DNA of 64,000 bases, from positions 6,209 through 70,208 of the forward strand of contig DAONQC010000008.1 in the NCBI GenBank assembly GCA_035409945.1, in the 5' to 3' direction. This stretch comes from MWEH01 sp035409945. GTDB lineage: Bacteria > Bacillota > Clostridia > Christensenellales > DTU072. The notes beneath the pieces were generated by a model. It did no database searches, was not told where the DNA came from, and was given only the letters and a program-made list of their open reading frames with translations. Below, piece after piece: positions 17,301 through 24,351 of the stretch. The stretch's first letter is position 1. Every line of letters starts with the position of its first letter. Made by a program: the position numbers and the translations under genes.

Positions 17301-17475
17301 ATTCGGTACATTTTATAGATGTCCAGATGACCATAGGATGGCAATGGCAGCAACCATTTTGGCATCTGTTGCTGATAGATCAACTGGTATTTTTAATTTT
17401 CAATGTGTCAGTAAATCATACCCTGATTTCTTTGATGATTTTAGAGCGATAGGAGGACAATTTTATGAACCGTAG
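14326..17475 (+). CDS. tyrA-aroB-aroA: Trifunctional fusion: prephenate dehydrogenase - 3-dehydroquinate synthase - EPSP synthase
   Basis: One 1049-residue chain carrying three enzymes. Residues ~1-280 are TyrA (GLGLIGGSLG NAD loop, GTHPMAGREYSG), making 4-hydroxyphenylpyruvate for Tyr. Residues ~296-625 are AroB (GGGVVSDIAGFAAATYMRG, STSLLGMVDAAIGGKTG; metal ligands in GFGEIIKY, GHTFGHAIE and HGEAV). Residues ~632-1049 are AroA (EVPASKSVAHRAF, GDYSSAAAMFCLAA, KAKESDRLTETI, DDHRMAMAA). No internal stop, and the codons read through both linkers. AGGTGG precedes the ATG. TyrA-AroA fusions are known in other bacteria, and fungal AROM starts with AroB-AroA; I know of no TyrA-AroB-AroA order. No ACT domain is visible. 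aroC overlaps its last 11 bases. Confidence 0.93.
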   Translation: MNIAIIGLGLIGGSLGKAILSRTKHLVFGKDIDPIAVIKARLTNAITEELTDEMLKQVDLVIVALPPAKTIEEMKKIVPKLKNGAIVIDCAGTKRKVIAAMEELKKEYPDIEFVGTHPMAGREYSGIDYAVEGLFDNSFIIITPVQNTMPALMTVKELFIAIGAEDIEVANKDVHDKMIAYTSQLAHIVSSAYIKNPLAVEHAGFSAGSFKDLTRVARLNPEMWTELFIENKDNLVAHIDEIQKHLTEYRNAIDSQDKDKLAKLLEDGVKQKKASEDVLNARIKKLKDTKEDDTQSKILLDNGLIGETGKLIKNIATGKNILIVSDTNVSKFYLNTVKDSLEKSGYKVGSHIFEAGEQSKNYKTYIDILSSASENMLTRNDCIIALGGGVVSDIAGFAAATYMRGIKYITISTSLLGMVDAAIGGKTGIDTEYGKNLTGCFYQPSFVICDLDTLHTLPIEEYKNGFGEIIKYAVLNENIFNLANQGLEKPLIEACIKFKMDIVNKDEKEGSVRRLLNLGHTFGHAIEKASNYQEKHGEAVVKGLYIMAKAAKNSGKLKEESFDKIEEMISKYGFSTKNIYTTKALIEIIKTDKKMENNEVINLVDIEDLGQCSIRKISLEDLKEYVEGEVIVIERSKIKGVIEVPASKSVAHRAFICAALADKETLINGRIKGDDIDVTIEALNKLGAKIIKKSVSQFLVTPLPRKIKTDKPIELDMKSSGSSLRFLLPIVAALGVKARFVGSAGLSKRPISELIKLLKSKGLNVSSETLPFEISGTISPGKYVIDGSISSQYITGLLLALPILKGESLIEVIGEKVSKNYIDVTLNVQNEFNVNISTGDNFYEIKGNNGYISPGEYNVEGDYSSAAAMFCLAAVAGAVEVTGLSESSLQGDKVVLDILERMGATVKRKENSVHVKKGKLKATNFDAKNCPDLVPVLAVTLGVVNGTSRIYSCDRLKAKESDRLTETISLLRDFGIPAEIDGDTLVILGGRPFGTFYRCPDDHRMAMAATILASVADRSTGIFNFQCVSKSYPDFFDDFRAIGGQFYEP

Positions 17476-18538
17476 TTTTAATAACATAAAAGTTAATATA
17501 TATGGATCTTCTCATGGTGAGGAAATAGGAGTGGTTTTAACAGGGATTCCAGTAGGAACCAATATTTCAATAGATGATATTAACGATTTACTTAGTAGAA
17601 GAAGATCAAATAAAAACGTATGGTCTACCTCTAGAGGCGAGCTAGATGAACCTATTTTTTTAAAAGGCATTGAAGATGGCAAAGTTGTATCAGAAGAGAT
17701 TAATATTTGTATAAAAAACAAAACTGCTAAGAAAAGCGACTATGATAATTTAGTTAATAAACCAAGACCTTCACATGCCGACTACCCGGCGATGATAAAA
17801 GATGGTAAGAATTTCTTGTCAGGTGGTGGCAGGTTTTCGGGAAGAATGACAGCCCCTATATGCATAGCTGGAGGAATTGCTAAAGGTATACTTAAAGAGC
17901 AAAACATAAAAATTGGGGCATATATTTCTGAAATAGCAGGTATTGATGCTATGTCGTATAAAAACAATCTCATAACACAAGAAGATATAGAAAAAGTAAG
18001 TAACAAAGACTTACCCATTTTATCAAATAACGAATCAGAAATAATTAAAAAAATAATGAATGCAAAAGAGGAAAAAGACAGTGTAGGAGGCGTCGTTGAG
18101 TGTATTGTTTTCAATATGCCAGTAGGAATAGGTGATGCTTTATACGATGGCATAGAAGGTAGAATCGCTAGCTCTTTATTTGCCATTCCTGCAGTTAAAG
18201 GTGTGGAATTTGGAACTGGGTTTGACATAACTAAAATGCGTGGTAGCGATGCAAACGATTCATATCAATACAAAGATGGAAAAGTTATTACGCTAACGAA
18301 TAATAACGGTGGAATTACAGGGGGTATGTCAAACGGTATGCCGATAACCTTACGGGTAGCTGTTAAGCCCACACCATCTATAGGAACTATTCAAAATACA
18401 GTAGATTTAGAAACAAAAGAAAATACAACTATTGAAATTAAAGGTAGGCACGATGCCTGTATTGTGCCAAGAGCAGTTCCTGTAGTTGAAGCAGCAGTAG
18501 CTCTCGCCATTTATGATTGTATACTAGATAAACCCTAG
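17465..18538 (+). CDS. aroC: Chorismate synthase
   Basis: Converts EPSP to chorismate using reduced FMN. Signatures: YGSSHGEEIGVVLTGIPVG at the start, RPSHADYPAMIKDG, LSGGGRFSGRMTAPICIAGGIAKGIL, NNGGITGGMSNGMPITLRVAVKPTPSIG, and GRHDACIVPRAVPVVEAAVALAI at the end. At 357 residues it is complete. Its ATG lies inside the end of the preceding gene (11-bp overlap) with AGGAGG seven bases upstream, so the two are translationally coupled. Two degenerate copies of its 3' end fill the gap to pheA. Confidence 0.96.
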   Translation: MNRSFNNIKVNIYGSSHGEEIGVVLTGIPVGTNISIDDINDLLSRRRSNKNVWSTSRGELDEPIFLKGIEDGKVVSEEINICIKNKTAKKSDYDNLVNKPRPSHADYPAMIKDGKNFLSGGGRFSGRMTAPICIAGGIAKGILKEQNIKIGAYISEIAGIDAMSYKNNLITQEDIEKVSNKDLPILSNNESEIIKKIMNAKEEKDSVGGVVECIVFNMPVGIGDALYDGIEGRIASSLFAIPAVKGVEFGTGFDITKMRGSDANDSYQYKDGKVITLTNNNGGITGGMSNGMPITLRVAVKPTPSIGTIQNTVDLETKENTTIEIKGRHDACIVPRAVPVVEAAVALAIYDCILDKP

Positions 18539-18570
18539 AGGTTATTACAAAACAAAGTGATTAATATCCC

Positions 18571-18673
18571 GTCCTAGTAAAGTAAACCCTCGAACCCTAA
18601 TAAACAGGCCGATAATATAACGTACTAGTAAGGTAAGAACTTAAAGGTTATAAAAATAAGTTGACCGATATAC
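18571..18673 (+). pseudogene. Two tandem degenerate copies of the aroC 3' end
   Basis: Three aligned ~51-bp units run from inside aroC: 18520-18570 (gene end plus flank), 18571-18620 and 18621-18673. Each has CTAG near its start, then GTAAA/GTAAG or GATAAA, an AT-rich middle, and GATAATAT or GATATA at the end. The copies read VLVK and VLVR before a stop, against the gene's CILDKP. DNA-level similarity is clear; peptide support is weak because the tails are short. Confidence 0.5.
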
Positions 18674-18715
18674 AATACAAATAAAACAAAGTCCATTTGA
18701 GACAAGGAGAAAGAT

Positions 18716-19858
18716 ATGGAACTTAAAAATTTAAGAGATGAGATTGATAACATAGATAATCAAATTGTAGCTCTATATGAAAAACGTTTAGGGATAGCAA
18801 AAGAAATTGCTACGGTAAAGAAGGAACATAATGTGCCTATTGAAAACAGCGCAAGAGAAAAGGAAATAATTAACAGAGTTACTGCTGGAATACCTGACGA
18901 TTTTAAGCTATATGCTAAAGAAGTATTTACCACCATCTTTAGTACCAGTAAAGCATACCAATCACAGATCATTGATACAACGTCCAAAACAGTTAATCTC
19001 ATAAAAGAAAGTTTAGATTGTGGGCTTAAACCATTCCCTATATCTGGTGTGGTAGCGTGTCAAGGGGTGCCAGGGTCATACGCATCTATAGCTACTGAAA
19101 GATTATTTAAAATATCGAACATTATGCATATGAAAAATTGGGATGCTGTTTTTAATGCGGTACAAAAAGGCTTGTGTGAATATGGGGTTTTGCCTATTGA
19201 AAACAGTTCGGTTGGAAGTGTAAATGAAGTTTATGATTTGATAAGAAAACATAAGTGCTATATAGTGCGTGGTATCAAGTTAAGAGTTCAACATTATTTA
19301 CTAGCAAACAAAGGGGCAAGCATAGAAGACATAAAAGAAGTATACTCACACGAACAGGCAATTTCTCAATGTTCGGAGTATTTAAAGGGTTTTAATGATT
19401 TAAAGATTAATATAGTTGATAACACTGCAGTTGCGGCAAAAATAGTGCAAGAAAGTGGCAGAAAGGATGTTTGTTGCATTTCATCAAGAGAATGCGCTGG
19501 TATATATGGACTATCAATTTTAGAGCCTAATATTCAAAATAGTGATAGTAACTTTACTAGATTCATAGCCATTACTAAAGACTTCAAGATATTTGAAGGT
19601 GCGAATAAGATTAGTATAATGGTTAACTTGCCTCATGAGGCTGGAAGTTTAAACAAATTACTTACCAGGTTTTCTACGCTCGGCTTAAATTTAACCAAAC
19701 TTGAATCTCGTCCCATAAGTAATTCACCATTTGAGTTTTCGTTCTATTTTGATTTCGAAGCAAATTTGGCAAAAAAAGAAGTTCAAAACCTAATTGCTGA
19801 ACTAGAGAATATAAACGATAAGTTTGTATTTTTAGGTGGATATTCAGAGATACTCTAA
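18716..19858 (+). CDS. pheA: Bifunctional chorismate mutase/prephenate dehydratase
   Basis: Makes phenylpyruvate from chorismate by way of prephenate. Residues 1-~85 are an AroQ-class chorismate mutase (LRDEIDNIDNQIVALYEKRLGIAKEIA). Residues ~105-285 are prephenate dehydratase (GVPGSYASIAT, GVLPIENSSVGSV, SHEQAISQC, and the catalytic TRF in DSNFTRFIAI). The rest is an ACT domain with LPHEAGSLNKLL and LESRP, the usual Phe-binding feedback site. At 380 residues it is full length. AAGGAG precedes the ATG. aroE-aroK follows after 32 bp in the same operon. Confidence 0.95.
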   Translation: MELKNLRDEIDNIDNQIVALYEKRLGIAKEIATVKKEHNVPIENSAREKEIINRVTAGIPDDFKLYAKEVFTTIFSTSKAYQSQIIDTTSKTVNLIKESLDCGLKPFPISGVVACQGVPGSYASIATERLFKISNIMHMKNWDAVFNAVQKGLCEYGVLPIENSSVGSVNEVYDLIRKHKCYIVRGIKLRVQHYLLANKGASIEDIKEVYSHEQAISQCSEYLKGFNDLKINIVDNTAVAAKIVQESGRKDVCCISSRECAGIYGLSILEPNIQNSDSNFTRFIAITKDFKIFEGANKISIMVNLPHEAGSLNKLLTRFSTLGLNLTKLESRPISNSPFEFSFYFDFEANLAKKEVQNLIAELENINDKFVFLGGYSEIL

Positions 19859-19890
19859 CCTATAACAACTGGAAAGTTTCGGAGGCAGAT

Positions 19891-21120
19891 ATGACAAAGT
19901 ATTGTTTAATAGGGAAGACTTTAAAACATTCTCTTTCTCCAAATATATATAAAGAGTTTGGATTAAAAGATTACTCGCTTGTGGAGTTAGAAGACGAAAA
20001 AGCATTAGAACAATTCGTTATCGATAACTCTTGCGACGGGTTTAATGTAACCATTCCATATAAACAAGAAATTATGAAATATCTAAAGGGGATAAGCGAA
20101 GAAGCTAGTAGTATTGGTGCTGTAAATACTGTTGTAAAAAAACCTGATGGGTTATATGGCTATAATACCGATATACTAGGTATGGAATATGCAATAAATA
20201 AAGCGGGAATTATATTAAAAGATAAGGTGGTTGCTATATTAGGCACAGGAGGAACTTCTAAAACTGCAAAGTACTTAGCCGAAAAGCATAAAGCCAAAGA
20301 AATTATTATAGTATCAAGGAAAGGCCCCATAGACTATAATAACGTCTACAACCACAAAGGAATTAATGTAATCATTAACACCACGCCTGTTGGAATGTAT
20401 CCAAATGGAGATGGTATCCCGATAGATATCACGAGATTTGAAAATCTATCTGGTGTATACGATGCAATATATAATCCACTAACTACTAACATTGTCAGAG
20501 AAGCAAAGAAAAGGAATATACCTTCAGATAATGGACTAAGCATGCTAGTAGAACAAGGAAGAGAAGCGCTAGCAATATATGGGATCCATCCTACTAATGA
20601 TACGCAAACTGTTATAAATAACATAAAAAAGGATAGATATAATATTATTTTAGTAGGTATGCCAGGATGCGGGAAAAGTACCATCGGTAAAGCTTTAGCA
20701 GATAAAATGTCACGCCCATTTTATGACACAGATGATGAAATTATAAAACTAGAGAAAACAAGTATAGATGATATATTTGAAAGCAAGGGTGAAAAGTATT
20801 TTCGTGATATTGAAAGTAAAGTTATTAGTAATCTTGGAAGTTTAAGTGGGGCTATAATTTCATTAGGTGGAGGCGCTGTTTTAAGGGACGAAAATAGAAA
20901 TACCCTTGCAAGAAACGGAATAATAGTGTACATAAAAAGAGATTTAGAAAAGCTTGCGGTTGAGGGAAGACCTTTAAGTAAATCGAGTAATTTAGAGCAA
21001 ATGGCAAAGCAAAGAAAGCCAATCTATGAAGCGTTTAGTTCATATACAGTTGAAAACAATCAGTCACTTGAAGAAGTTGTAAATGATACATACATAAAAT
21101 TCATAAAACAATTCGAATAG
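19891..21120 (+). CDS. aroE-aroK: Shikimate dehydrogenase - shikimate kinase fusion
   Basis: Two consecutive shikimate-pathway steps in one 409-residue chain. Residues 1-~245 are AroE: KHSLSPNIYKEF binds shikimate, GFNVTIPYKQEI contains the catalytic Lys, GAVNTVV and GYNTDILG follow, and the NADP loop is ILGTGGTSKTA. Residues ~248-409 are AroK: P-loop LVGMPGCGKSTIG, FYDTDDEI, KYFRDIESKVI, ISLGGGAV and GRPLS. The AroE part is slightly short for the family but keeps its motifs. GGAGG precedes the ATG by six bases. Diverged copies of the kinase 3' end follow the stop codon. Confidence 0.94.
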   Translation: MTKYCLIGKTLKHSLSPNIYKEFGLKDYSLVELEDEKALEQFVIDNSCDGFNVTIPYKQEIMKYLKGISEEASSIGAVNTVVKKPDGLYGYNTDILGMEYAINKAGIILKDKVVAILGTGGTSKTAKYLAEKHKAKEIIIVSRKGPIDYNNVYNHKGINVIINTTPVGMYPNGDGIPIDITRFENLSGVYDAIYNPLTTNIVREAKKRNIPSDNGLSMLVEQGREALAIYGIHPTNDTQTVINNIKKDRYNIILVGMPGCGKSTIGKALADKMSRPFYDTDDEIIKLEKTSIDDIFESKGEKYFRDIESKVISNLGSLSGAIISLGGGAVLRDENRNTLARNGIIVYIKRDLEKLAVEGRPLSKSSNLEQMAKQRKPIYEAFSSYTVENNQSLEEVVNDTYIKFIKQFE

Positions 21121-21122
21121 TT

Positions 21123-21243
21123 TAGAGCAAACGGAAGCCAATATATGAAACGCTTAACGCATATGAGGTCGAAGCCAATTTGTCATTTGAAGAAGTGACT
21201 CGCACATAAAATAAAATGCGGTTGAAAACAATCGGTCCCTTAA
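21123..21243 (+). pseudogene. Ghost copies of the aroK C-terminus
   Basis: Read from 21135 this gives KPIYETLNAYEVEANLSF, then EEVTRT and TAA at 21207-21209. The real chain reads KPIYEAFSSYTVENNQSL and EEV in the same place. Differences fall mostly as codon-like substitutions. TTAGAGCAA just before (21123-21131) matches the gene too. A third partial copy, GTTGAAAACAATCGG (21221-21235), follows. This is the clearest of the ghost tails in the window. Confidence 0.75.
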
Positions 21244-21287
21244 AGTATATATAATATATGGAACAATTGAAAAGATGAGGTAGAAAA

Positions 21288-21719
21288 ATGAAAGTACTTG
21301 TAATTAACGGTGCAAATCTAAATATGTTAGGAATTAGAGAACCAGAAATATATGGGAGCAAAACTCTAAAAGATCTTGAAGGATACATACAAGAAAAAGC
21401 CACGGAAATTGGTGTGGAAGCCACCTGTGTACAATCTAATTACGAAGGGGAACTAGTAGAATATATCCAAAAAGCATTGGGAAAATACGATGGAATTATC
21501 ATAAATGCAGGGGGATATACTCACACGAGTATAGTTATATTAGATGCTTTAAAAGCAGTGGGGCTACCTTGTGTTGAGGTTCATTTATCGAACATTTTTG
21601 AAAGAGAAGAATTTAGAAAACACTCATATATTTCTCTTTATGCCAGCAAGACAATATGCGGTAAAGGATTTACAGGCTACGCTGAAGCTTTGCAGTTTTT
21701 AAAAGATAATTTTAGCTAA
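21288..21719 (+). CDS. aroQ: Type II 3-dehydroquinate dehydratase
   Basis: Dehydrates 3-dehydroquinate, filling the one shikimate step not covered by the fusions upstream. Family motifs: LVINGANLNMLGIREPEIYG, VQSNYEGELVEYIQKAL, IIINAGGYTHTSIVILDAL, VEVHLSNIFEREEFRKHSYIS and GFTGYAEALQFL. At 143 residues it is full length for the type II dodecameric enzyme. GAGG lies upstream of the ATG. It is the last gene of the aromatic cluster; 168 bp separate it from aroE-aroK, and an own promoter (TATAAT at about 21250) is possible. Confidence 0.96.
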   Translation: MKVLVINGANLNMLGIREPEIYGSKTLKDLEGYIQEKATEIGVEATCVQSNYEGELVEYIQKALGKYDGIIINAGGYTHTSIVILDALKAVGLPCVEVHLSNIFEREEFRKHSYISLYASKTICGKGFTGYAEALQFLKDNFS

Positions 21720-21720
21720 C

Positions 21721-21759
21721 ATTTCTGGCTGTACATTACTCGATTTAAGTAGCAACTGA
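21721..21759 (+). pseudogene. Possible ghost copy of the aroQ C-terminus
   Basis: Read from 21721 this gives ISGCTLLDLSSN and TGA, against the real FTGYAEALQFLKDNFS. The match is short and partial; chance is possible. Confidence 0.3.
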
Positions 21760-21770
21760 CTTGATTTGCT

Positions 21771-22012
21771 TGTCGCATGTCGCAACTTCTAGTAAAACGA
21801 CACCTTTGCGACAAAAAATGTCGCAAAAATACTGAAAAATGTCGCAAAGTTTAAGTTATGTTCGAAAAATGTTACAAATAGCATCGAAATAACAACTTAA
21901 AACTGTCGCCAACGAGCATAAAAACGTCATTTGTGGCAAAAATGTCGCAGAAAACGACAAAAAAAGCTATCATGCGACAAAAAATGTCGCAAAAATATTG
22001 AAAAATGTCGCA
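21771..22012. promoter_or_regulatory. TGTCGC-box operator array
   Basis: At least eight TGTCGC boxes or inverted GCGACA boxes occur in 240 bp. Two copies of a 45-bp unit (21807-21851 and 21973-22017) differ at one base; each holds the palindrome TGCGACA-AAAAA-TGTCGCA and a third box. The last box lies inside the spacer of the promoter at 21998-22026. The array therefore looks like the binding site of a dimeric regulator, most simply the AlbA_2 protein encoded next. Confidence 0.75.
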
Positions 22013-22026
22013 AAGTTGTATATAAT
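21998..22026 (+). promoter_or_regulatory. Promoter of the AlbA_2/HATPase gene
   Basis: TTGAAA (21998-22003) and TATAAT (22021-22026) with a 17-bp spacer that contains a TGTCGC box. Confidence 0.75.
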
Positions 22027-22088
22027 ATGATTACTAAAAAGTGTTATGAAAGATGATAACCATTTCTAGTTAAATATGGAGGTATTTT

Positions 22089-23396
22089 ATGAGCCTGATT
22101 GAATCAAATAAAATTGAGCTTAAGTCCAAATATAACGATCAATTAATAAGAGAAATAGTCGCGTTTCTTAATGCAGACGGTGGCAAAATTTACATTGGAA
22201 TTGAAGATAGCGGTACCGTTATTGGAGCAGAAAAGATTGATGAGACACTTAGAAGTATTGCAGATATAATTACAACACAAATAGAACCATCTGCAAGCGA
22301 TATGGTGACCCCAGAAATTCAGGTAATAGATGGTTTGCCAGTTATTGTTGTTAATATAAAGAAAGGAATTCAGCCGATATACTGTATTAAAAAATATGGA
22401 TTTTCGAGCACAGGATGTCCGATTAGAATCGGCTCGTCTTGTAGAGAAATGAGTGTAGCACAAATTAATGAACGCTATAAGAAAAAGTTTTTTGATGAAG
22501 ACTTGTTAGTTTCAGCTCCAACCAATTTACCTAAGTTATCGTTTTTGACATTAAAAAATTATTATTTAGAACAAGGTTATAAATTAAACGATGATACTTT
22601 TGAGTCAAACTTAAAGTTAATAAATAGTAGTGGTCAGTACAACATAATGGCAGAACTTTTGTCTGACAATAACAGATTTTCATTAATATTTGTAAAATTT
22701 AATGGGACGACTAAGGCTAGTATTTCGCAAAGAAGTGACTATGGAAATAAATCAATATTGTTTGGACTGCGTCAGTTGATGAATAGAATACAAGCTGAAA
22801 ATATTTGTAAAACAGATACATCTGTAAGACCAAGAATTGATACATATTTATATGATTATGATAGTGTAAACGAAGCTATTGTTAATGCAATAGTCCATAA
22901 TGATTGGAGCATTACCGAACCACAAATCTCATTTTACAATGATAGAATTGAGATATTATCGCACGGCGGACTTCCGTACGGATTATCGGAAGAACAGTTC
23001 TATATGGGATTTAGTAAACCTAGAAACCTACAGTTAATGAAGATATTTAGTCAATTAGATATCGTTGAGCACACGGGGCATGGTGTCCCTATAATTATAG
23101 ACAGATATGGTAAAGAGGCATTTGATATTAATGATAATTATATTATAGTGACAATACCTTTCAATAAAGAGGTGTTAGAAACGCAAAACATTTCAGTCAA
23201 TGTTACGGTGAATGACATCGAAAAAATTATCCTTGAAGAATTGTTGAAAAATCCGACCCTGAATGCTAGTGAATTATCGCTAATTATTGATAGGAGTAAA
23301 CGCACTGCAGAAAGATATTTATCATCACTTAAAGAGCGAGGCTATATACTACAGGAAGGCACTGGCAACAATGCTCGTTGGAAAGTTATTAAATAG
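22089..23396 (+). CDS. AlbA_2 (Schlafen-like) / HATPase_c_4 / winged-helix regulator
   Basis: Three-part protein often annotated as an ATP-binding protein or putative transcriptional regulator. Residues ~5-125 are the AlbA_2 domain (ESNKIELKSKYNDQLIREIVAFLNADGGKIYIGIEDSG). The centre is HATPase_c_4-like (EAIVNAIVHNDWSITEPQISFYNDRIEILSHGGLPYGL, then VEHTGHGVPIII). The last ~65 residues are a helix-turn-helix (EELLKNPTLNASELSLII then SKRTAERYLSSLKERGYI). At 435 residues it is complete. GGAGG precedes the ATG. The dense TGTCGC-box array and the box inside its promoter suggest autoregulation. Biological target unknown; relatives occur near mobile and defence loci, but nothing here proves such a role. 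Confidence 0.85.
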   Translation: MSLIESNKIELKSKYNDQLIREIVAFLNADGGKIYIGIEDSGTVIGAEKIDETLRSIADIITTQIEPSASDMVTPEIQVIDGLPVIVVNIKKGIQPIYCIKKYGFSSTGCPIRIGSSCREMSVAQINERYKKKFFDEDLLVSAPTNLPKLSFLTLKNYYLEQGYKLNDDTFESNLKLINSSGQYNIMAELLSDNNRFSLIFVKFNGTTKASISQRSDYGNKSILFGLRQLMNRIQAENICKTDTSVRPRIDTYLYDYDSVNEAIVNAIVHNDWSITEPQISFYNDRIEILSHGGLPYGLSEEQFYMGFSKPRNLQLMKIFSQLDIVEHTGHGVPIIIDRYGKEAFDINDNYIIVTIPFNKEVLETQNISVNVTVNDIEKIILEELLKNPTLNASELSLIIDRSKRTAERYLSSLKERGYILQEGTGNNARWKVIK

Positions 23397-23400
23397 CGTC

Positions 23401-23445
23401 GGCGCTGGTAATGCGTATAAAAGTAAAGGGCTACATTGTTTGTAA
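23401..23445 (+). pseudogene. Ghost copy of the AlbA_2 regulator C-terminus
   Basis: Read from 23401 this gives GAGNAYKSKGLHCL and TAA, against the real ending GTGNNARWKVIK. The copy starts 5 bp after the true stop. Its end overlaps the terminator hairpin. Confidence 0.5.
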
Positions 23446-23451
23446 CCCTTT
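23425..23451. terminator. Hairpin between the convergent regulator and EFR1 genes
   Basis: AAAGGG-C-TAC pairs with GTA-A-CCCTTT around a 7-nt loop, nine pairs with one mismatch. T tracts are short on both strands, so termination strength is uncertain. Confidence 0.5.
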
Positions 23452-23521
23452 ATTAATTATCAAATAATAGAAACTAAATTGATTGAATATGCTTCCCAAA
23501 CGGCTGATTTTGTATAAAAGC

Positions 23522-24277
23522 TTATTCGCCTTTGTAGTCTCGATATAAATTATATCTACCTCGTTTTTGAGTCTTGTTTTTGTATTGAATACAAGCGACT
23601 GGACAATTATGGATACAAGCTCCACACTGATTACATTTATTCCCCCACACAGGACGATTGTTTTCATCAAGATATATATTATTGAATATACATTGGGTGG
23701 TGCAAACGCCACAACCAGTGCAGGTATCGTCTGTATGATAACCTTTTGCACTGTTAAGGAAGGTTACAAAACCACGATTTATTATGCCAGATAAAATAGG
23801 GGCAAAAAATCCTCCTTCATCAACATCTACAATATGTTGTTTATTATTTATAGCATCAATGATTTGAGGAAGTTTTTCTTTAGAGCTATTTATCTTATTT
23901 ATCATCTCTTCTTTTGAGTTTACATCCCACATGCGAATGTAATTATCAGGCATTAATAGCGACCATGCTGCATCTGTAGGAAAGTCCTTGTTTAGATATT
24001 TTATGGTTTTACCAGCTTGTCCTCCGCAGGTAGCAATTGCATATCTATATGTTCCTTCAGGGATGTTTAGGCGCTTAATAAAGTCTACTACAACTTGAGG
24101 AGCTCGCCAGGCATAGACGGGAAATACAATGCCTATTTTGTCTTTTATAACTAAACTCTCAGGAGTTACGCCTTGTCTTACAAGCTTTGTTAGACTTTTA
24201 GCAGTGTCTGAAGTACCTTTGGCGATTTGGTTAGCTACCCATTTTGAGTTCCCAGTTGCACTAAAATAAAGAATCAT
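23522..24277 (-). CDS. EFR1-family flavodoxin/ferredoxin protein
   Basis: Cytoplasmic electron-transfer protein combining an N-terminal flavodoxin-like domain (MILYFSATGNSKWVANQIA, FPVYAWRAPQVV, CGGQAGKTIKYL) with two C-terminal 4Fe-4S clusters (CTGCGVCTTQC and CNQCGACIHNC followed by PVACIQY). Length 251 residues, normal for the family. AGGAGG lies upstream of the ATG. It follows the RACo-like gene on the same strand after 74 bp, so the two may form a small redox unit. The partner and reaction are not known. Confidence 0.9.
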   Translation of the reverse strand: MILYFSATGNSKWVANQIAKGTSDTAKSLTKLVRQGVTPESLVIKDKIGIVFPVYAWRAPQVVVDFIKRLNIPEGTYRYAIATCGGQAGKTIKYLNKDFPTDAAWSLLMPDNYIRMWDVNSKEEMINKINSSKEKLPQIIDAINNKQHIVDVDEGGFFAPILSGIINRGFVTFLNSAKGYHTDDTCTGCGVCTTQCIFNNIYLDENNRPVWGNKCNQCGACIHNCPVACIQYKNKTQKRGRYNLYRDYKGE

Positions 24278-24351
24278 AAATTGCCTCCTATGTTATTTAG
24301 TCTTAATAATCACATTGTAGCATAAATTATGCTGAAAAATTAAAATTTGTA

